Positions 11,501 through 40,770 are shown, counted from the first letter of the stretch. The stretch: 64,000 bases of DNA from Torymus aiolomorphi (GCA_036365515.1 CM070873.1:44631157-44695156), one strand, 5' to 3'. Program-made: numbers and translations. Notes: generated by a model not told the origin, from the letters alone.

Positions 11501-12097
11501 ACTCAATTATTACACTTTATAATAATAGTAAATTAGAAATATCAGTTTGCTAACCTCGGCTCCCTTGACGCGACGTCAGAGTGGGGGCAGAGAGGCCCGG
11601 AGGTTGACGGGCACTCGCACATTATCGATACGTTACCATTAAAATACGTTAGTACATGAAGAAATTATCTTACGTAGTTCTATAGATCCATTTAAGTTAT
11701 TTTTTAAATTTCTCACGAGCCACTAGTTATTTAAAATGTATACTGGTAACTCTTATTGTGTTATAGACGTACGTACGATATTTGTGTCTGTTTTTCTTAC
11801 ATTATTGTATGTACTCAAAGTATTGTATAATATTATTTGTGTTCATATTTTTGCAATTGCAAGAATAACCTGTAATGTAGCTATACAGGTGCAATAATAT
11901 TTGTTATACGGGTAATTAATCAAAGCTCTAAGTGATAAAAAAAATATATCATTACCATTTAATGAAGGATACAATTTTAATACAAAAACATCCTGCAAAT
12001 ATATTTTTCAAGATAGTATGCGGGAAATATGAATTTTTTGCATAAGGTCAATGTTCCAGTAATTAAACATGTCCGGATAGTGGGATACTACATTAAT

Positions 12098-12483
12098 TTA
12101 AGGGGGTGCCATAGTCGTATCATTACCGACCGAGTAATTGGCACAGTTTCAAGCTTATTAAAAATGAAATACATAAAATCACAAAAAATCAAGAGAACAC
12201 TTCGCTGCAATTTTGAACGATCTATCACCCAGTACAAGTTTGAAGTCGAAATATCAAGTGGTTTTTGCAAAAACTTTGAAAGAAACCGAATTTTGTTTTG
12301 TTCAAAGTTTTTGCAAAAACTACTTGATATTTCGACTTCAAACTTGTACTGGGTGATAGATCGTTCAAAACTGCAGCGAAGTGTTCTCTTGATTTTTTGT
12401 GATTTTATGTATTTCATTTTTAATAAGCTTGAAACTGTGCCAATTACTCGGTCGGTAATGATACGACTATGGCACCCCGTTAA
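12098..12483. mobile_element. TTAA-bounded 378-bp foldback element, copy 1
   Basis: Element 12102-12479, with TTAA at 12098-12101 and 12480-12483. The ends read GGGGGTGCCATAGTCGTATC and its near reverse complement. The arms run through ACCGACCGAGTAATTGGCAC and AAGCTTATTAAAAATGAAAT to a centre near 12290. It explains why ORFs of similar sequence appear on both strands here. A second 378-bp copy lies at 28640-29017. Confidence 0.8.
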
Positions 12484-13610
12484 AGGGCCTAGCAGGGTAA
12501 GATGGTAAAAAATGCCCTCAAGTCTCGAACTATCAGACCAAGAGGATCTTTTTTCTCATGATTAAAGAAACCTTTTCCCACTGGTGTTAGGTCCTTACCC
12601 CCAAACAGGCCCTTTTAAGGCCCCTTTGTCATTTTGAGCATTTTTACTATATCTTGGCGATAATTTTTTATCTTCTTAAATCGGGTTTACGGTAAATTAA
12701 AGAAAAAATTAAAACCTACAAGTATAAATTTTTTCGAAAATTTTTGGCACGAAATTCAAATTTTTTAGCGTTCAAAATATTCAAATTGCTGTATTTTAAA
12801 TATTACGCTAGACGATGTCTTGGAAAAAACATATATTATATATTTTGTGTCAAATTATTAGAAATTTTTTTTCCGATTTTTAAAATTGGTGCGCAGTGGT
12901 TAAAAAAATTAAAAACTCGTTTTTTCCCTATTTTTCGGTATTTTTACTCATTGTATGAGATGAAATTCGCCTAAAAAGATTTGTATTGACCTATTTTATG
13001 TCAAAATTATATATTTCTATCTTAAATATGTTGTTTATTCATCTATTTTTCCTACGGTTTTTACATAAAATCGAGATTTTTTATATTTTTTAATGTTTAT
13101 CTCAGCGGATGACATGGAATTTATATGATAATCATATTTGTCACTCTATTTGTATCTGGGAATAACAGTACATAAGCTATACAAAACTTAAAACAACGAA
13201 ATATCAATTTTAGAGAGAACAACTATATTTTGTGCGATTTTTTACAGGTTTTTTCAGCTGGATAACAGGCAAATAGTCATAAAAATATTCTATTATCTGA
13301 TTCAACACAAAAACAATCAATTTGATTTACTTTATATTGTTTGTAATTAGAAAATTGAAAATCTTAAGAGAAACACCACCTTCCGCCGATATCATTACTC
13401 CAAAAATCGTAGATTTTTAATATATTCTAGGCGGTTTATGCCACTGAATGGTAAGTAATACGTTCGTCGGTAAGTTTTTTCAAACATTAATTGAATAAAA
13501 TCAAATCAGAATTTTTATCAGGGTTATGTACCAACTTATATTTTATTAGAAAAAAACGCTGATGATGATAAAAAAATATTATCACATAAATTCCATGTCG
13601 TCCTCTGGGA
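12484..13610. other. Gene-free AT-rich stretch with an outlying inverted repeat
   Basis: No gene seen. A short inverted pair (ATGACATGGAATTTATATGATAAT near 13100, split here as two overlapping words ATGACATGGAATTTATA and TTTATATGATAAT, against TTATCACATAAATTCCATGTC near 13575) brackets about 480 bp and may mark a decayed mobile element. The ORF at 12744-12974 has no coding signal. Confidence 0.4.
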
Positions 13611-14400
13611 TGGGATCGGATCGGGGCCGGTGTTAAACGTTAACCGGTTCGGTTAAATAATGGCCAGCAACAACAAGCAATCTATTTTCCAAGGCATGTA
13701 TTTTAAATGTGCATGATTTACAAGGGGACGCTCGCGTGCGTCTTCGCTACAAGATCCGGCTGCACGCTCGGGTTCGCTATTTGCGTCTTAAAACTAGGTT
13801 CGCGGAAATTGTCGTTGCGCTAATTATCGCGCGGCGCTCGCGGTGCGCCGTCGTATTTCCGCGAGATGCGGTCGCCTAAAATTCGTGCGTCTTTGAATCG
13901 ATCTCGCGGGCGCTCGACTCGCGGCAGCCAGAGGGGAGAGTATGGAAGAGAGATTTAAGGTCTGGCAGCGACGACGAAGGAGATCTGGCGGCTTTCGGCT
14001 GGACGCGGTCGAGCCGCGCGTCAGCAGTTGGTGCCTGGCTCGGGACGGTCGAGTCCCGGAGGCGGCAGATCCCTTGCCCTGTCCCTACTCCGCTCGGGTG
14101 TCCCAGACCAGCCGCGATAAGACGGGAGCAAAAGACGCGCTCCTGGCTCGCTTCGAATTCTCTCACGGCCTGCCCGTTTATCTTTTCTTACCGGTGCGCG
14201 TACGCAGCTCCTGCTGCTCTTCTCTTTCTCCCCTACTTCTCTCTCTCTCTTGCTCTCTGTTTACTTGTCGCGCGCTCGTGTTTCGCGGTCGCGGGCGTGC
14301 GGCTTTGTACGTGCCGAATTCACGTTACAACCTGAATATATTCCAATTTTTGCGATATTTCCATTATTTTTGTTTTGCACTTCCATTGTAAGATTAAATG
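13611..14400. promoter_or_regulatory. CpG-rich block, possible promoter/5' region
   Basis: Composition changes sharply to GC- and CpG-rich (many GCGCG, TCGCGG), ending in a CT-rich tract (about 14220-14260). The 149-codon ORF across it (13942-14391) is low in hydrophobic order and runs on both strands, so it is not accepted as a gene. It could be the 5' region of a gene or the GC-rich head of an unrecognised mobile element. There is no direct evidence for a transcript. Confidence 0.3.
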
Positions 14401-14748
14401 CTATGCTAGAGCTCATTCTTTTTGTACAGGTATTTGTGAATTTTGAATTTTACTATGCATTGAAGAAAATTAAATGTTATTCAGCATAAAGTAAGTGGAT
14501 TGTTATTCACAATCCAAACAATATCCCTTCTTTTGGAAACACTTCTCATTGCATCTCAATGACATTGCTCCTTTATGTTAGATGAGGTTGTCTGTCTATT
14601 TCTACACCCTAAAAAAAAAACTATTACTTTTAAAATAGTTTTTCTAAAATAATATTAAACTTTTACAAATCATTTCAGATTTAAAATGATGAGTAAAATA
14701 ATGAAAAATTTCAATACTGTAGTCAAAATTGGTTAATACAATTATTAC

Positions 14749-15312
14749 CTCATCATTATCAGTAATGTTATCTACATCACTGTCTTCATCTGAGTCACTG
14801 AATGGATCATTATTATAAAAATTTTCTTCTCCATCAGTTTTAGATCCTCCTCATTATGAGCATCATCTGAGTTTGATTCAGTGCCATCATCAGAGTTTAA
14901 GTCACTGGCATCATCACTTTCATCTTCATTATCACTTGAATCAGATGATTCTATATGGCTATTGACCTCTTGTTCGTGTGGTCTCTCTTCAAAGTTTATT
15001 TCATCGTCTGTGCTTGAGTCAGAGGTTACATTTCTACGTCCAATGCAACTATTGGGTTTTTGAAACCCTAAATTTGTAGGCGAAGTGGACGGAGAAGATG
15101 AAAAAGGTGATGAAGGCAGAGGAGGTGATGACGAGGAAGGATTTGATCTTAACTGTGACAAATAATTCTGATTATTTTTCTATCTAAAATGTTATTAAAC
15201 AAAATTTTTAGGCAAATTATAGAGGAAATTTGGTAAGTCTTACCTGTACCAGAAAGGGTTTATCTCTCCGTGATTGATGTAAGCGATATCGCCTTGTTGA
15301 CTCGGGAATCAT
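14749..15312 (-). pseudogene. Acidic Ser/Asp/Glu-rich protein gene with frameshift, transposon-associated-looking
   Basis: Two exons fit well. Exon 1 is 15312-15244 (ATG, then a basic MIPESTRRYR... segment), with donor CAG|GTAAGA; exon 2 starts at 15152 after TTTGTCACAG, both in phase 0. Exon 2 encodes a Ser/Pro stretch and then a long Asp/Glu/Ser region (DSSTDDEINFEE, SSDSSDNEDESDD). About 25 codons before a donor at 14748 the acidic pattern switches frame (near 14845-14855), giving NDPFSDSDEDSDVDNITDND in another frame. That means a 1-bp indel in the gene or in the assembly. Downstream on the same strand a short frame has CNEKCFQKKGYCLDC (about 14570-14500), which may be a zinc-binding exon. 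This mix is common in host copies of transposon-linked proteins, but I cannot name the family. Confidence 0.45.
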
Positions 15313-15990
15313 TAAATTTGGATTACCAAGGTATTTTTTATACCTTCCCCTTTTTCGTGGTGGTTCCTAGTTATCCTCATCTGTGATTCACAATTACCTG
15401 ATATGACGTCCTTTTTCTATTTCTTTTTCTTATTTCGTCTACTTATTCAGATAATTTCCCCTTGTATTTTCGCTCACGAGATTCACTTTTTAATTTTGGT
15501 TGCCGCTTGTTTCCGTAGAAACCGATCTTGTGAGCTACGAACGGATCGGCAGATCGCTATCGCTTATCGTAAACTCACGTATACTTATGGAAGAAAAGCT
15601 TTTAACTCTTCTAAACTATCATCTAAGTACAGATTTTGCGGTGATTAAAGTGCTATTGCATATAAGCGACCTACGCATTTTTCTGAGTTTTTGAGTACAA
15701 CTTTATTCGGAGCAAGCTATTCATTTTTGTAAAGGGAGCTGTCAGTTTTATTTGAACCAAGGTGTGAATTTTATTCAGAGCAATTTGGTTATTTATATTT
15801 TTTTGAGTCTTGGAGTTTGAAGCTGTACCACTACCAGTGCATGTAAATATTACCAGACAAATATAATCATTTTAATTAATAAGAAATTAAATTTTATAAA
15901 TGTGATTCAAAGCTATTTTTAGTTTTTAATTTAAGCTAAAATCAGAATGAATATTTTTATTCTTAATTGTTTTATGAGGCTACTGTTATA

Positions 15991-16742
15991 ATGAATAACA
16001 ATAATTGCATCCTGATTGAGTTCTCTAATGAGAAAAATAAGATTCAAACAGGCTTTTCGGACTGGCTTGAAAATAAAGAGGATGTAAAGAATTTGAGCGC
16101 AATAATTGTAGAAGAAAAAGTGACAATAATCAACTGGTCAAATATTGATCCAGCGCCAGCGTCAAAATTAAAATTAAAGGGTGCTCAATGGACACGAGAA
16201 CCAATTAAGATTCTAGGACATGGAAGTGAGTCAATATGTTTACAAAAATATTATGCATACAATTTGAAGAAATGTTATTTAAATTATATTTTCTTTCTAG
16301 CTTGGAAAGAAATGCGTAAAATGCAAAGCAATTTAGAAAAATATGGATATAGCGAGACATCAAAAGAAGATCGCAAGCTTTTGAAAAGAAAAATTTGTGA
16401 TGATAATAATACTCCACCAAAGGTATCAAAAACAGTATCAACAGCAGCTTCTACTTCAACGAGTGGAAAAGGAACTACTTCAACAACGAGTGAAAACAAG
16501 GAGTTGTTGGAAAGTATTACAAATTCCAAAACTAATTTGATTGAGGTAATAAATTCAATACTTACTTTCCATTTTAAATAATATTTTCAGTCAGAAGATT
16601 TCGAGCTCATAATAACAAATAAATCTTTTAGATATCCTATAGTGATCAAAATATTTCTTCTGATGAGGATGATGATTCTGAGGTAGATGACGATATTTTA
16701 ACTACAAAAAGCTATTTTTGGGTGGCTGAAAGTTGGAAATAT
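15991..16742 (+). CDS. Unnamed transposon-associated-type protein, possibly BEN/DUF4806-like N-terminus
   Basis: Three coding pieces with matching phases: 15991-16225, 16301-16545 and 16632-16742 (TAA). The joined product (about 196 residues) starts with a small folded-looking region (CILIEFSNE..., FSDWLEN), then WTREPIKILGHG joined across intron 1 to TWKEMRKMQSNLEKYGYSE, then a basic patch, a Ser/Thr-rich linker and an acidic tail (SSDEDDDSEVDDD). The W...I.ILG..TW.EM..M layout is like the N-terminal region found upstream of BEN or DUF4806 domains in insect proteins that are often repeated in genomes. No BEN domain is seen, so the gene may be truncated. The upstream ORF start at 15967 is not ATG; 15991 is the first ATG. 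Confidence 0.4.
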
Positions 16743-16756
16743 TGTTAAACTTACCA

Positions 16757-16959
16757 CACTTGAGCAAATTTATTTCATGTTCATAACCCTGAATCTTTTC
16801 TTCCAATTTTTTTTGTTGGTGACGCATACACTCAGAACTTTCAGTTAAAGTTTTACATTTTTCTTTCAAACTTTGTATTTTGTATTTTAGAATTGTTATT
16901 TCATTATCTTTCTCTTTAATCACCATATTGTAGTAATTAATGTTTACGTTTTCCTGCAT
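16757..16959 (-). CDS. Coiled-coil exon of unknown gene
   Basis: The minus-strand frame from ATG at about 16959 reads through a heptad-like Lys/Glu/Leu pattern (EKDNEITILKYKIQSLKEK, then QQKKLEEKIQGYEHEINLL) typical of a coiled coil. It stops being coding-like at AAATGTG|GTAAGT, a strong donor near 16756-16750. Following exons were not found. It overlaps no accepted plus-strand exon, and its 3' neighbour is the acidic tail of the previous gene. Confidence 0.35.
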
Positions 16960-17264
16960 ATTCTCTAGAATATTACGATAAATTATTTATAACTTCTTCA
17001 CACTTGTACTGTTTATATATTTTCACAAGTATATGCACTGATAATTGTTTTGATAAATATGTATTATCTGGTAAATAATTTCTTTCACCCTAAAGATGTA
17101 ACTAGCAAATTGCTTTTCATCATATTTTATACTATAATTTAATATTTCTTGTCACTAAATTCTACAATTATTTGCAGGCTTTTATCCAAAATTTACACAA
17201 GCGAAGAGTTGATAGGGATATAACCATTTTGTTGTTAGTGCAATTTAATTATTTGTAGAATGAT

Positions 17265-18165
17265 TATTAATTTTGAATGATTTTCGATTATTGATCTCTC
17301 CCTACTTTTTGGAAATCTACAAAAGATCATAAAGTATCAGAACTTTTTATATCAAAGATATTTGCTGATGCAATATTATATGTAGTAAAACTTACCTGAC
17401 AAAAACTGTAGTTTACTAATAATTAATTACGAATAATTTCTTAATAACTTCAATAAGGACATAGACGATGATAAGGACATAATGATATTTTGGTTAATGC
17501 TGTTTACGTAACTATTGAAAGAAGATAATATGCAGAATAGCACAAATAGCGGTTGTATTATCACGTTTACACAGAGTGCACTCTTTCCATCAGCTGGTCA
17601 CTAGCTTCTATCCCTGTTCACACACTGTTTGCTACTGGCAGTTTGGAATACAGCCACAACTCACTTACATAACTTTCTTGACAGTGGGAGCGTTCGACTG
17701 AACGAAACGTTTCCTACCATTGTACACCTATCGTGCACTCAGATCGTGCTGCATCTCCTGTGATGATATCTTAATGCACGTTGATTGGTATAGATTGTAA
17801 ATATATACGTGCATTAAGATGTGATCACAGTATTAACAGTGGATGGAGCACGCTAAGAGTACGATAGGGGTACAATGGTAGGAAATGTTTCTTTCGATCA
17901 AACGCAACCAGTGTCAGCTGGAGTAGTCTTCAGTGTTTGTACATATAAGTGGCATACATAAAACAGTTTTTTGCAGAAGTCTTTATATTATCTTCTTTCA
18001 ATAGTTTCTTAAATAGCATTAATCAAAATATTATTGTAAATCGTGTGTCCTAATTAATTATCAATAAAATGCAGTTTGCCAGATAAGTTTGACTTTTTTT
18101 GATATTTTGTAACATTTTATAGATTTCCAATAAGAGGCAGTAGTTATTGTAGCATAATCAAAAAT
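17265..18165. repeat. Long, diverged palindrome (about 450-bp arms)
   Basis: Inverted arms centred near 17785. Matching words include GGTTAATGCTGTTTACGTAA against a diverged AAATAGCATTAATC, TTGAAAGAAGATAATAT against ATATTATCTTCTTTCAAT, CGAAACGTTTCCTACCATTG against CAATGGTAGGAAATGTTTC, and CTTAATGCACG against CGTGCATTAAG at the centre. It is degraded more than the TTAA family. No gene inside. Confidence 0.6.
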
Positions 18166-18912
18166 TAATATTAAACCAATGATCCGTTAAAAATCAATTA
18201 TTAATAGCCACAGAAAGATTATCCTCCAGCTTACAATGTTCATTGAGTTTAGAAAGTTTTCAATGAAAAATAGAAAATAATTGCAGAATTTAATTTAAAG
18301 AAATGTTAAAATACACTGAATGAAAACCTCAGCTGAAAAAAGTTTGATCAATCAGTTTGAATAATATTTAGTTTACTAGAAGAAATGCATTTGTTGTACA
18401 GAATTTACGCTAAATGTCAATATAAACAAATAAAAAAATTGAAAAAGTTATCATCAAAAGTTCTTTGTAGCTATTAATTATAAAGAAGTACAGTCATGAC
18501 ATTTGTTGCAAATTTGGTTCAGTTAAAAAGGGTTGAATATACAAACATTAGATTACTATATCTTAGTGGAACTCTTTAACTTTCTTGAAAATCCAAATTC
18601 TCATGTGTCTGTATAATGAATTCATTGTTAATAATAAACTAAATATTAAAGCCCTACATGTTTAATAGAGTACTTTATATAAGTGTGTCAATGATCACTG
18701 GAGAACTGGAGAGTATAGTTTTGCTTCAAGACCTAAAAATAATTAAATTAACGTTAATGTTAAAATGATGGCAATCTTAGAAAAAGTATTCAAAAACTTG
18801 AGCAATAATTTATGAGAGATTCAGTTAATTTTAAAGTTTGTAACTATATCGAAATTAGTTTGAGAAATAATAAATAATATTTACCTTTTAAAATTTTCGC
18901 GTTTTGTAGAAG
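18166..18912. other. Gene-free AT-rich stretch
   Basis: AT-rich sequence with no frame longer than expected by chance and no clear repeat. It lies directly upstream of the DIRS-like fragment. Confidence 0.4.
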
Positions 18913-20198
<1,286 letters not shown>

Positions 20199-20305
20199 TA
20201 TGTATACTTTTATACTTTAAGTATGTAGCAAAATAATCTCCTAAAGAGATTAAAATTGCGCAGGTAACAAAAATCATAAAAACTTACGAAAAACATTTAA
20301 AAGTA

Positions 20306-20526
20306 TTTTTCCTCACACCGGGCCGAAAGCGCCTCATTCCCGCCCGGCTCCGAAACGGAAATATGGCATTTTCGGCCTCGATGTGAGGAAAAATAGTATA
20401 CGCACCACGGGAGTAAAATTGGCCAGCCCCCAGCTCGTGTTTGCCACCCTCGCCTTCGGCTCGGATGGCAATTTACACGCGCTGTGGACTGTCCAAGTTT
20501 TTTCCTCCCATGGTGCGTAATATACT
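20306..20526. repeat. Pair of adjacent GC-rich hairpin elements
   Basis: The first hairpin (20306-20394) has ends TTTTTCCTCACA and TGTGAGGAAAAA with a CG-rich core. The second (20395-20526) has ends TAGTATACGCACCA and TGGTGCGTAATATACTA with a core containing CTCGCCTTCGGCTCGG. Both are compact and non-coding. Similar hairpins with CTCGCTTCGCTCG cores recur near 53430. Confidence 0.5.
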
Positions 20527-20640
20527 ATAACGTTATGTTAATTATCATACACATATTTAAGTTACTTGTAGTGCTAAGCGAATCAAAATTAACTACAATC
20601 ATTTTCCTCAATGCTGCTACTTCGACCTTTTCTGTTTTTA

Positions 20641-21025
20641 TTAAGGGGGTGTGGTACTCATGCACTCTGTTTTACCGGCAGAACTCGGCAAATTCTATAT
20701 TATTAAAATAAATATATCGAATTACATCTTATAAAAAGATAGTTGCTCTGTGCAATGTAATAATCTACCAGCCTGCGCAATTTTGAGCCCAAATATCAAC
20801 GGCATCCTAAAAAATGTTGCGAACGAAATTTCGGTTATTTTTGTTCGTAAAATTTTTTAGGGTGCCTTTGACATTTGAGCTCAAAACTGCGTAGGCTGGT
20901 AGATTATTACATTGCGCAGGGCAAATATCTCTTTATAAGACGTAATTCGATATATTTATTTTAATAATATAGAATTTACCGTGTTTGCCGGTAAAATAGA
21001 GTACATGAGTACCATACCCTCTTAA
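20641..21025. mobile_element. TTAA-bounded 377-bp foldback element
   Basis: Element 20645-21021, flanked by TTAA (20641-20644 and 21022-21025). The ends read GGGGGTGTGGTACTCATGCA and its near complement GTACCATACCCTC. The arms pair to a centre near 20835 (TTCGTAACAT/ACGAACAAA region). Length and end type match the 378-bp copies at 12102 and 28640, but the interior sequence differs, so it belongs to a related subfamily. Confidence 0.7.
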
Positions 21026-21171
21026 ATCTATACTGATTTTACTATTTGGTATACCATGTTTGCTGCTGTCAGGACTGATATCAATATACTCAATTTCTTT
21101 TGGTTCCAGTGGGTAAGCACTCCTAGTATATAATAGTAATAATAATAATAGTAATAATAATCATTATAAAA

Positions 21172-21843
21172 ATTAGGTGGAGGGTGGGGTCGAAGGGTAG
21201 ATGGAGCTACCTATTGATTCAAGACATAACGAGGTGGCTGGGACGGAAGTACGGGGGGGTTAACTTTTACCTTACGCAGTTCCTGACAGGACATGGATAC
21301 TTTCGATATTACCTATTTAAATTAGGTAAAATAAATACGCCTAAATGTAAATACTGCGGGCACGAGAGGGATGACGCGGAACACACCTTTTTCGCATGTA
21401 ATAGGTGGGCTGCAGAAAGACAACGATTGGAGGTGATGGTAGGGCGACTCTCGCCTGACGTGGTGATCGACTGCATGCTTTCAGGGAAAGACCGATGGGA
21501 CGCGATAAATACCTTCATCGAAGGGGTACTGCGCGCGAAAAAACGAGACGGATGCTTAATAGATTAGATAGGGCATCGTAGAAAGAAAGAACGTAGGAAG
21601 GACGGATGACACCCTCGAGGGCGGTAGGGCTGCGGCCCGACCTGAAGTAATGCGAAAGCGGTTCCGGGTCGAGGCTGCCGTAGGGATAGGTTTTGGGTGT
21701 TTAGGGGGTAGAAATCCCTCACACCACGGAGTCCGCTACTCCGTGATGGTCTTAGTGGGCCTCCCTTCTTGCTCCACCTCCAAAGCAAGGACGGGCGCCC
21801 CGGAAGATTCACCTAGTACCTCGGAAAAAAAAAAAAAAAAAAA
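21172..21843 (+). mobile_element. 5'-truncated R1-like LINE with poly(A) and target-site duplication
   Basis: The insertion ends in an A run of about 19 (21825-21843) and is flanked by the direct repeat TCATTATAAAA (21161-21171 and 21844-21854). This is a readable target-site duplication made by target-primed reverse transcription. Inside, 21184-21567 encodes the last part of a reverse transcriptase ORF, followed by about 275 bp of GC-rich 3' UTR. Truncation at the 5' end is usual for LINEs. The insertion is probably fairly recent, since both flanks are still identical. Confidence 0.8.
21184..21567 (+). pseudogene. C-terminal end of an R1-clade LINE reverse transcriptase ORF
   Basis: A 127-codon frame ending at TAG. 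It contains NFYLTQFLTGHGYFRYYL, then KCKYCGHERDDAEHTFFAC, a C-X2-C-X7-H-X4-C type knuckle seen at the C-terminus of R1/Jockey-group ORF2 proteins, then a downstream W/E-rich helix. The start at 21184 is only the truncation point; the polymerase core is missing, so the piece cannot be active. Confidence 0.75.
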
Positions 21844-21854
21844 TCATTATAAAA

Positions 21855-23250
21855 TAAAAGAATTCGTAAACTTACAAGTCTATGAATTAAATCTGATGCT
21901 TCCTTACAAGGTGCTTATATTACCGCATAATTATATATTCAAATAAAATGTAACGAACAAATCCTGCTATTCTCTGTAGTTTACTTGTTGATACAATCTC
22001 AATTTGAGTGGTATAATTTTATTAACTCTTTTAAAATCATTTTTTTAAACAAATTTCATAACAATTTAGCATTAAAATTTTTTTATTTTTATTTGTCTTA
22101 TGACTGGAAATCGTATGTAACTATTACGAGAATCGGCAACTTTGCATACTTGTTTGCACAATGCACCTCTGAACATGATTTGTTTAATTTTGGCCAAACA
22201 GTGCGTGAAGTACCAACATTTCATATCTAAAAACATATCCCAGAGTTTGAACCGTTTAACCTTATTTTAAATTATTTTATTTTTTATTTGATATTTGAAC
22301 TTTAGTATCTTATACATACCGTAGTAGTAAGACAAACCAGAAAGAGAACTTCGGAGTATGATTATCTCTATACGATACTTAAAACCTATAAGGTATATAA
22401 ATACTAAATTAGATGCAGATACATAATATGTCAAACCATCGAGAATAAGAGAACACAGCATACTCTCTACATTATTTATATGAGCTCTGTAAACAGATTG
22501 GGAGCAATTCCAAATTGTATTTTTTTTTTTTTAATTTTTATTTTTGCTAACGATTTTTGTCACTGCTGATATTCAATTCATTATGAATTTAAAATGATAA
22601 AGATTATTTTTCAAGACGAATAACAACATAAAATAGTAATGATTTATTGTCTGTAAAATATATATATATATAATGGCACCAACGTTCTCTCAAGATTACA
22701 CAAAATGTATTATATAAAAGAAAACATAGTTAAGCTTAGGTGATATATATATACTTTTATTTACTATTAAATTATATAATTTACCATTTATTTATCTTAA
22801 AAAAAGTTAAATCTAAATCAATAGAGCATAGTAAAACTATACGTATACGGCGCAGCGTTAGTAAAGAAAATATAAGTATCATCATATGTACTAGCTGTTT
22901 TGCCTATCTCTGCCTACATTTATTTATATATAGAAAACGACAATGCCAAGAGAAGCAGAATTCGAATATATCGACGCATGTCTCGTGAAATGTGTTGTAC
23001 GCATTATGGAGAAAACAAATAATTTTTGGTAGATTTTTACAGATTTTTATTAACAACAAATAAATGCTGTCCATGAAAAAAAAAAGTATTCAGCAGGCAC
23101 CGCATGAGAAAGTAACGGCATGGTACAGACTGTTTTTTCCGTTTTGCATATTTTGCTCGATAGCACAGAGAATTGATCTATATAAATATATGTTCATATA
23201 GTAGTTGTAATAGTAGATAGTAATAGTAATAGCAGAAACAGTAGCCAAAG
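21855..23250. other. Gene-free AT-rich stretch
   Basis: AT-rich DNA beyond the LINE. A short TA run lies at about 22659-22672. The ORFs at 21985-22230, 22267-22461 and 22740-22988 have no recognisable domain and repetitive composition. No splice-linked structure found. Confidence 0.4.
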
Positions 23251-23255
23251 GTATG

Positions 23256-23308
23256 AAAGTTGAGCCTCTCTCTTTCTCTCTCTCTTTCTCGCTCTCTTTC
23301 TCTCTCTT

Positions 23309-23347
<39 letters not shown>

Positions 23348-23360
23348 TTCTCTCTCGGCG
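23256..23360. repeat. CT/CTTT low-complexity tract
   Basis: Runs of CTCTCTTT and CT units over about 100 bp, followed by a CpG-rich stretch to about 23480. It lies just beyond the troponin C 3' end. ORFs across it (Ser/Leu repeats) are artefacts. Confidence 0.85.
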
Positions 23361-23723
23361 AATTGGTCGGCGCCTCCGTTCGCGCGCCTTGCGTAAAATT
23401 AGAATCTGGCCATCGCCGTGCTTCTTGTATAGGTGTACGTGATGTATGCGCGCGTACGCTAGCGCTAGCGCGTGTTAGATGGCGTGCGTTTCGAGCCTCT
23501 GCAAAAGTGCTTTATGTCCGAGGAACTACGAACAGCTGCATATGTATATGTATTTCTCTCTCTCTCCTTCGTTTTAACAAACGTGGGTGTGTGTATTTAT
23601 TTTTATGCATGTATGTTTGCGTGTTGTTTCTTTTTTTTTTTCTTATTGTTCCTGGTTTCGGTTCTGGCGTTCCTTCCCCTTACGTCTCTTTGTCAAAAGC
23701 TCGAGCAGCGCGATATCGAGGAT

Positions 23724-40152
<16,429 letters not shown>

Positions 40153-40289
40153 CTCGGCGGCTTGGCTCTAGAACACCTCTCTTATCAACAAAACAATACT
40201 CTCTCTCTCCCTCTCTCTCTAATCGACCTTCGATCGATCTTCCTCTATCTGTCCTCCCGCGCACACTTATGCTCTGCCCACAACAACAC

Positions 40290-40340
40290 GGCACTGAACG
40301 GAACTCCGTTTGGGATGGTGCGCAAAGGTATATAGGACGA
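40290..40340 (-). promoter_or_regulatory. Candidate troponin C core promoter
   Basis: On the minus strand a TATATA box (40334-40329) is followed by TTCAGT (A at 40295), an arthropod initiator-like motif. The spacing of 34-39 bp is slightly longer than typical, so the true start may differ. It is about 145 bp upstream of the ATG exon (40152). Confidence 0.4.
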
Positions 40341-40770
40341 CCGCGTCTACTCAACTCGGCGTCTCCCTCTGAAAACTGAGGCTTCGCGGAGCGCCACGCG
40401 CTCGTAATATCCGCGCCGAGGCGATATAGCCGGTTGCGAGGCCCAGCGGCACCTCCAGCCAATCGCCGACGGCCAACCTGGAGCAAGCCCGCGGCTATTC
40501 TCGGGATCTCTCGACCTATACGAGAAAGTGGGGAGAGGTGTGTGTGTGTGTGTGCGTGAGGTGGGTAGAGTGGCGCTTTTTGTGAAATGACGAGAGTGCG
40601 CGCGGGTGGATTCTCGGGTTCTGGGAGCGGGACTGTAGGAGGGAAATTACTGTAAAGCGAGGATTTCTAAGCTTTGCTCTAAGTTTTTGATGTTCGTGAG
40701 GATTTGAAGGTATCCTTTACAGGTTACAGCAATTTATATAGTAGATTTTAGTGGAAAAGCTGTACACTGA

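Noticed and set aside
12029..12508. ORFs of 159 and 109 codons on opposite strands with similar sequence
   Set aside because: They are the two strands of a palindromic foldback element, which explains the mirror similarity; the same holds at 28626-29052.
13942..14391. 149-codon ORF in CpG-rich DNA
   Set aside because: Arg/Ser-rich, overlaps an antisense ORF, no domain or splice support. Long ORFs are expected by chance in CpG-rich sequence because stop codons are rare.
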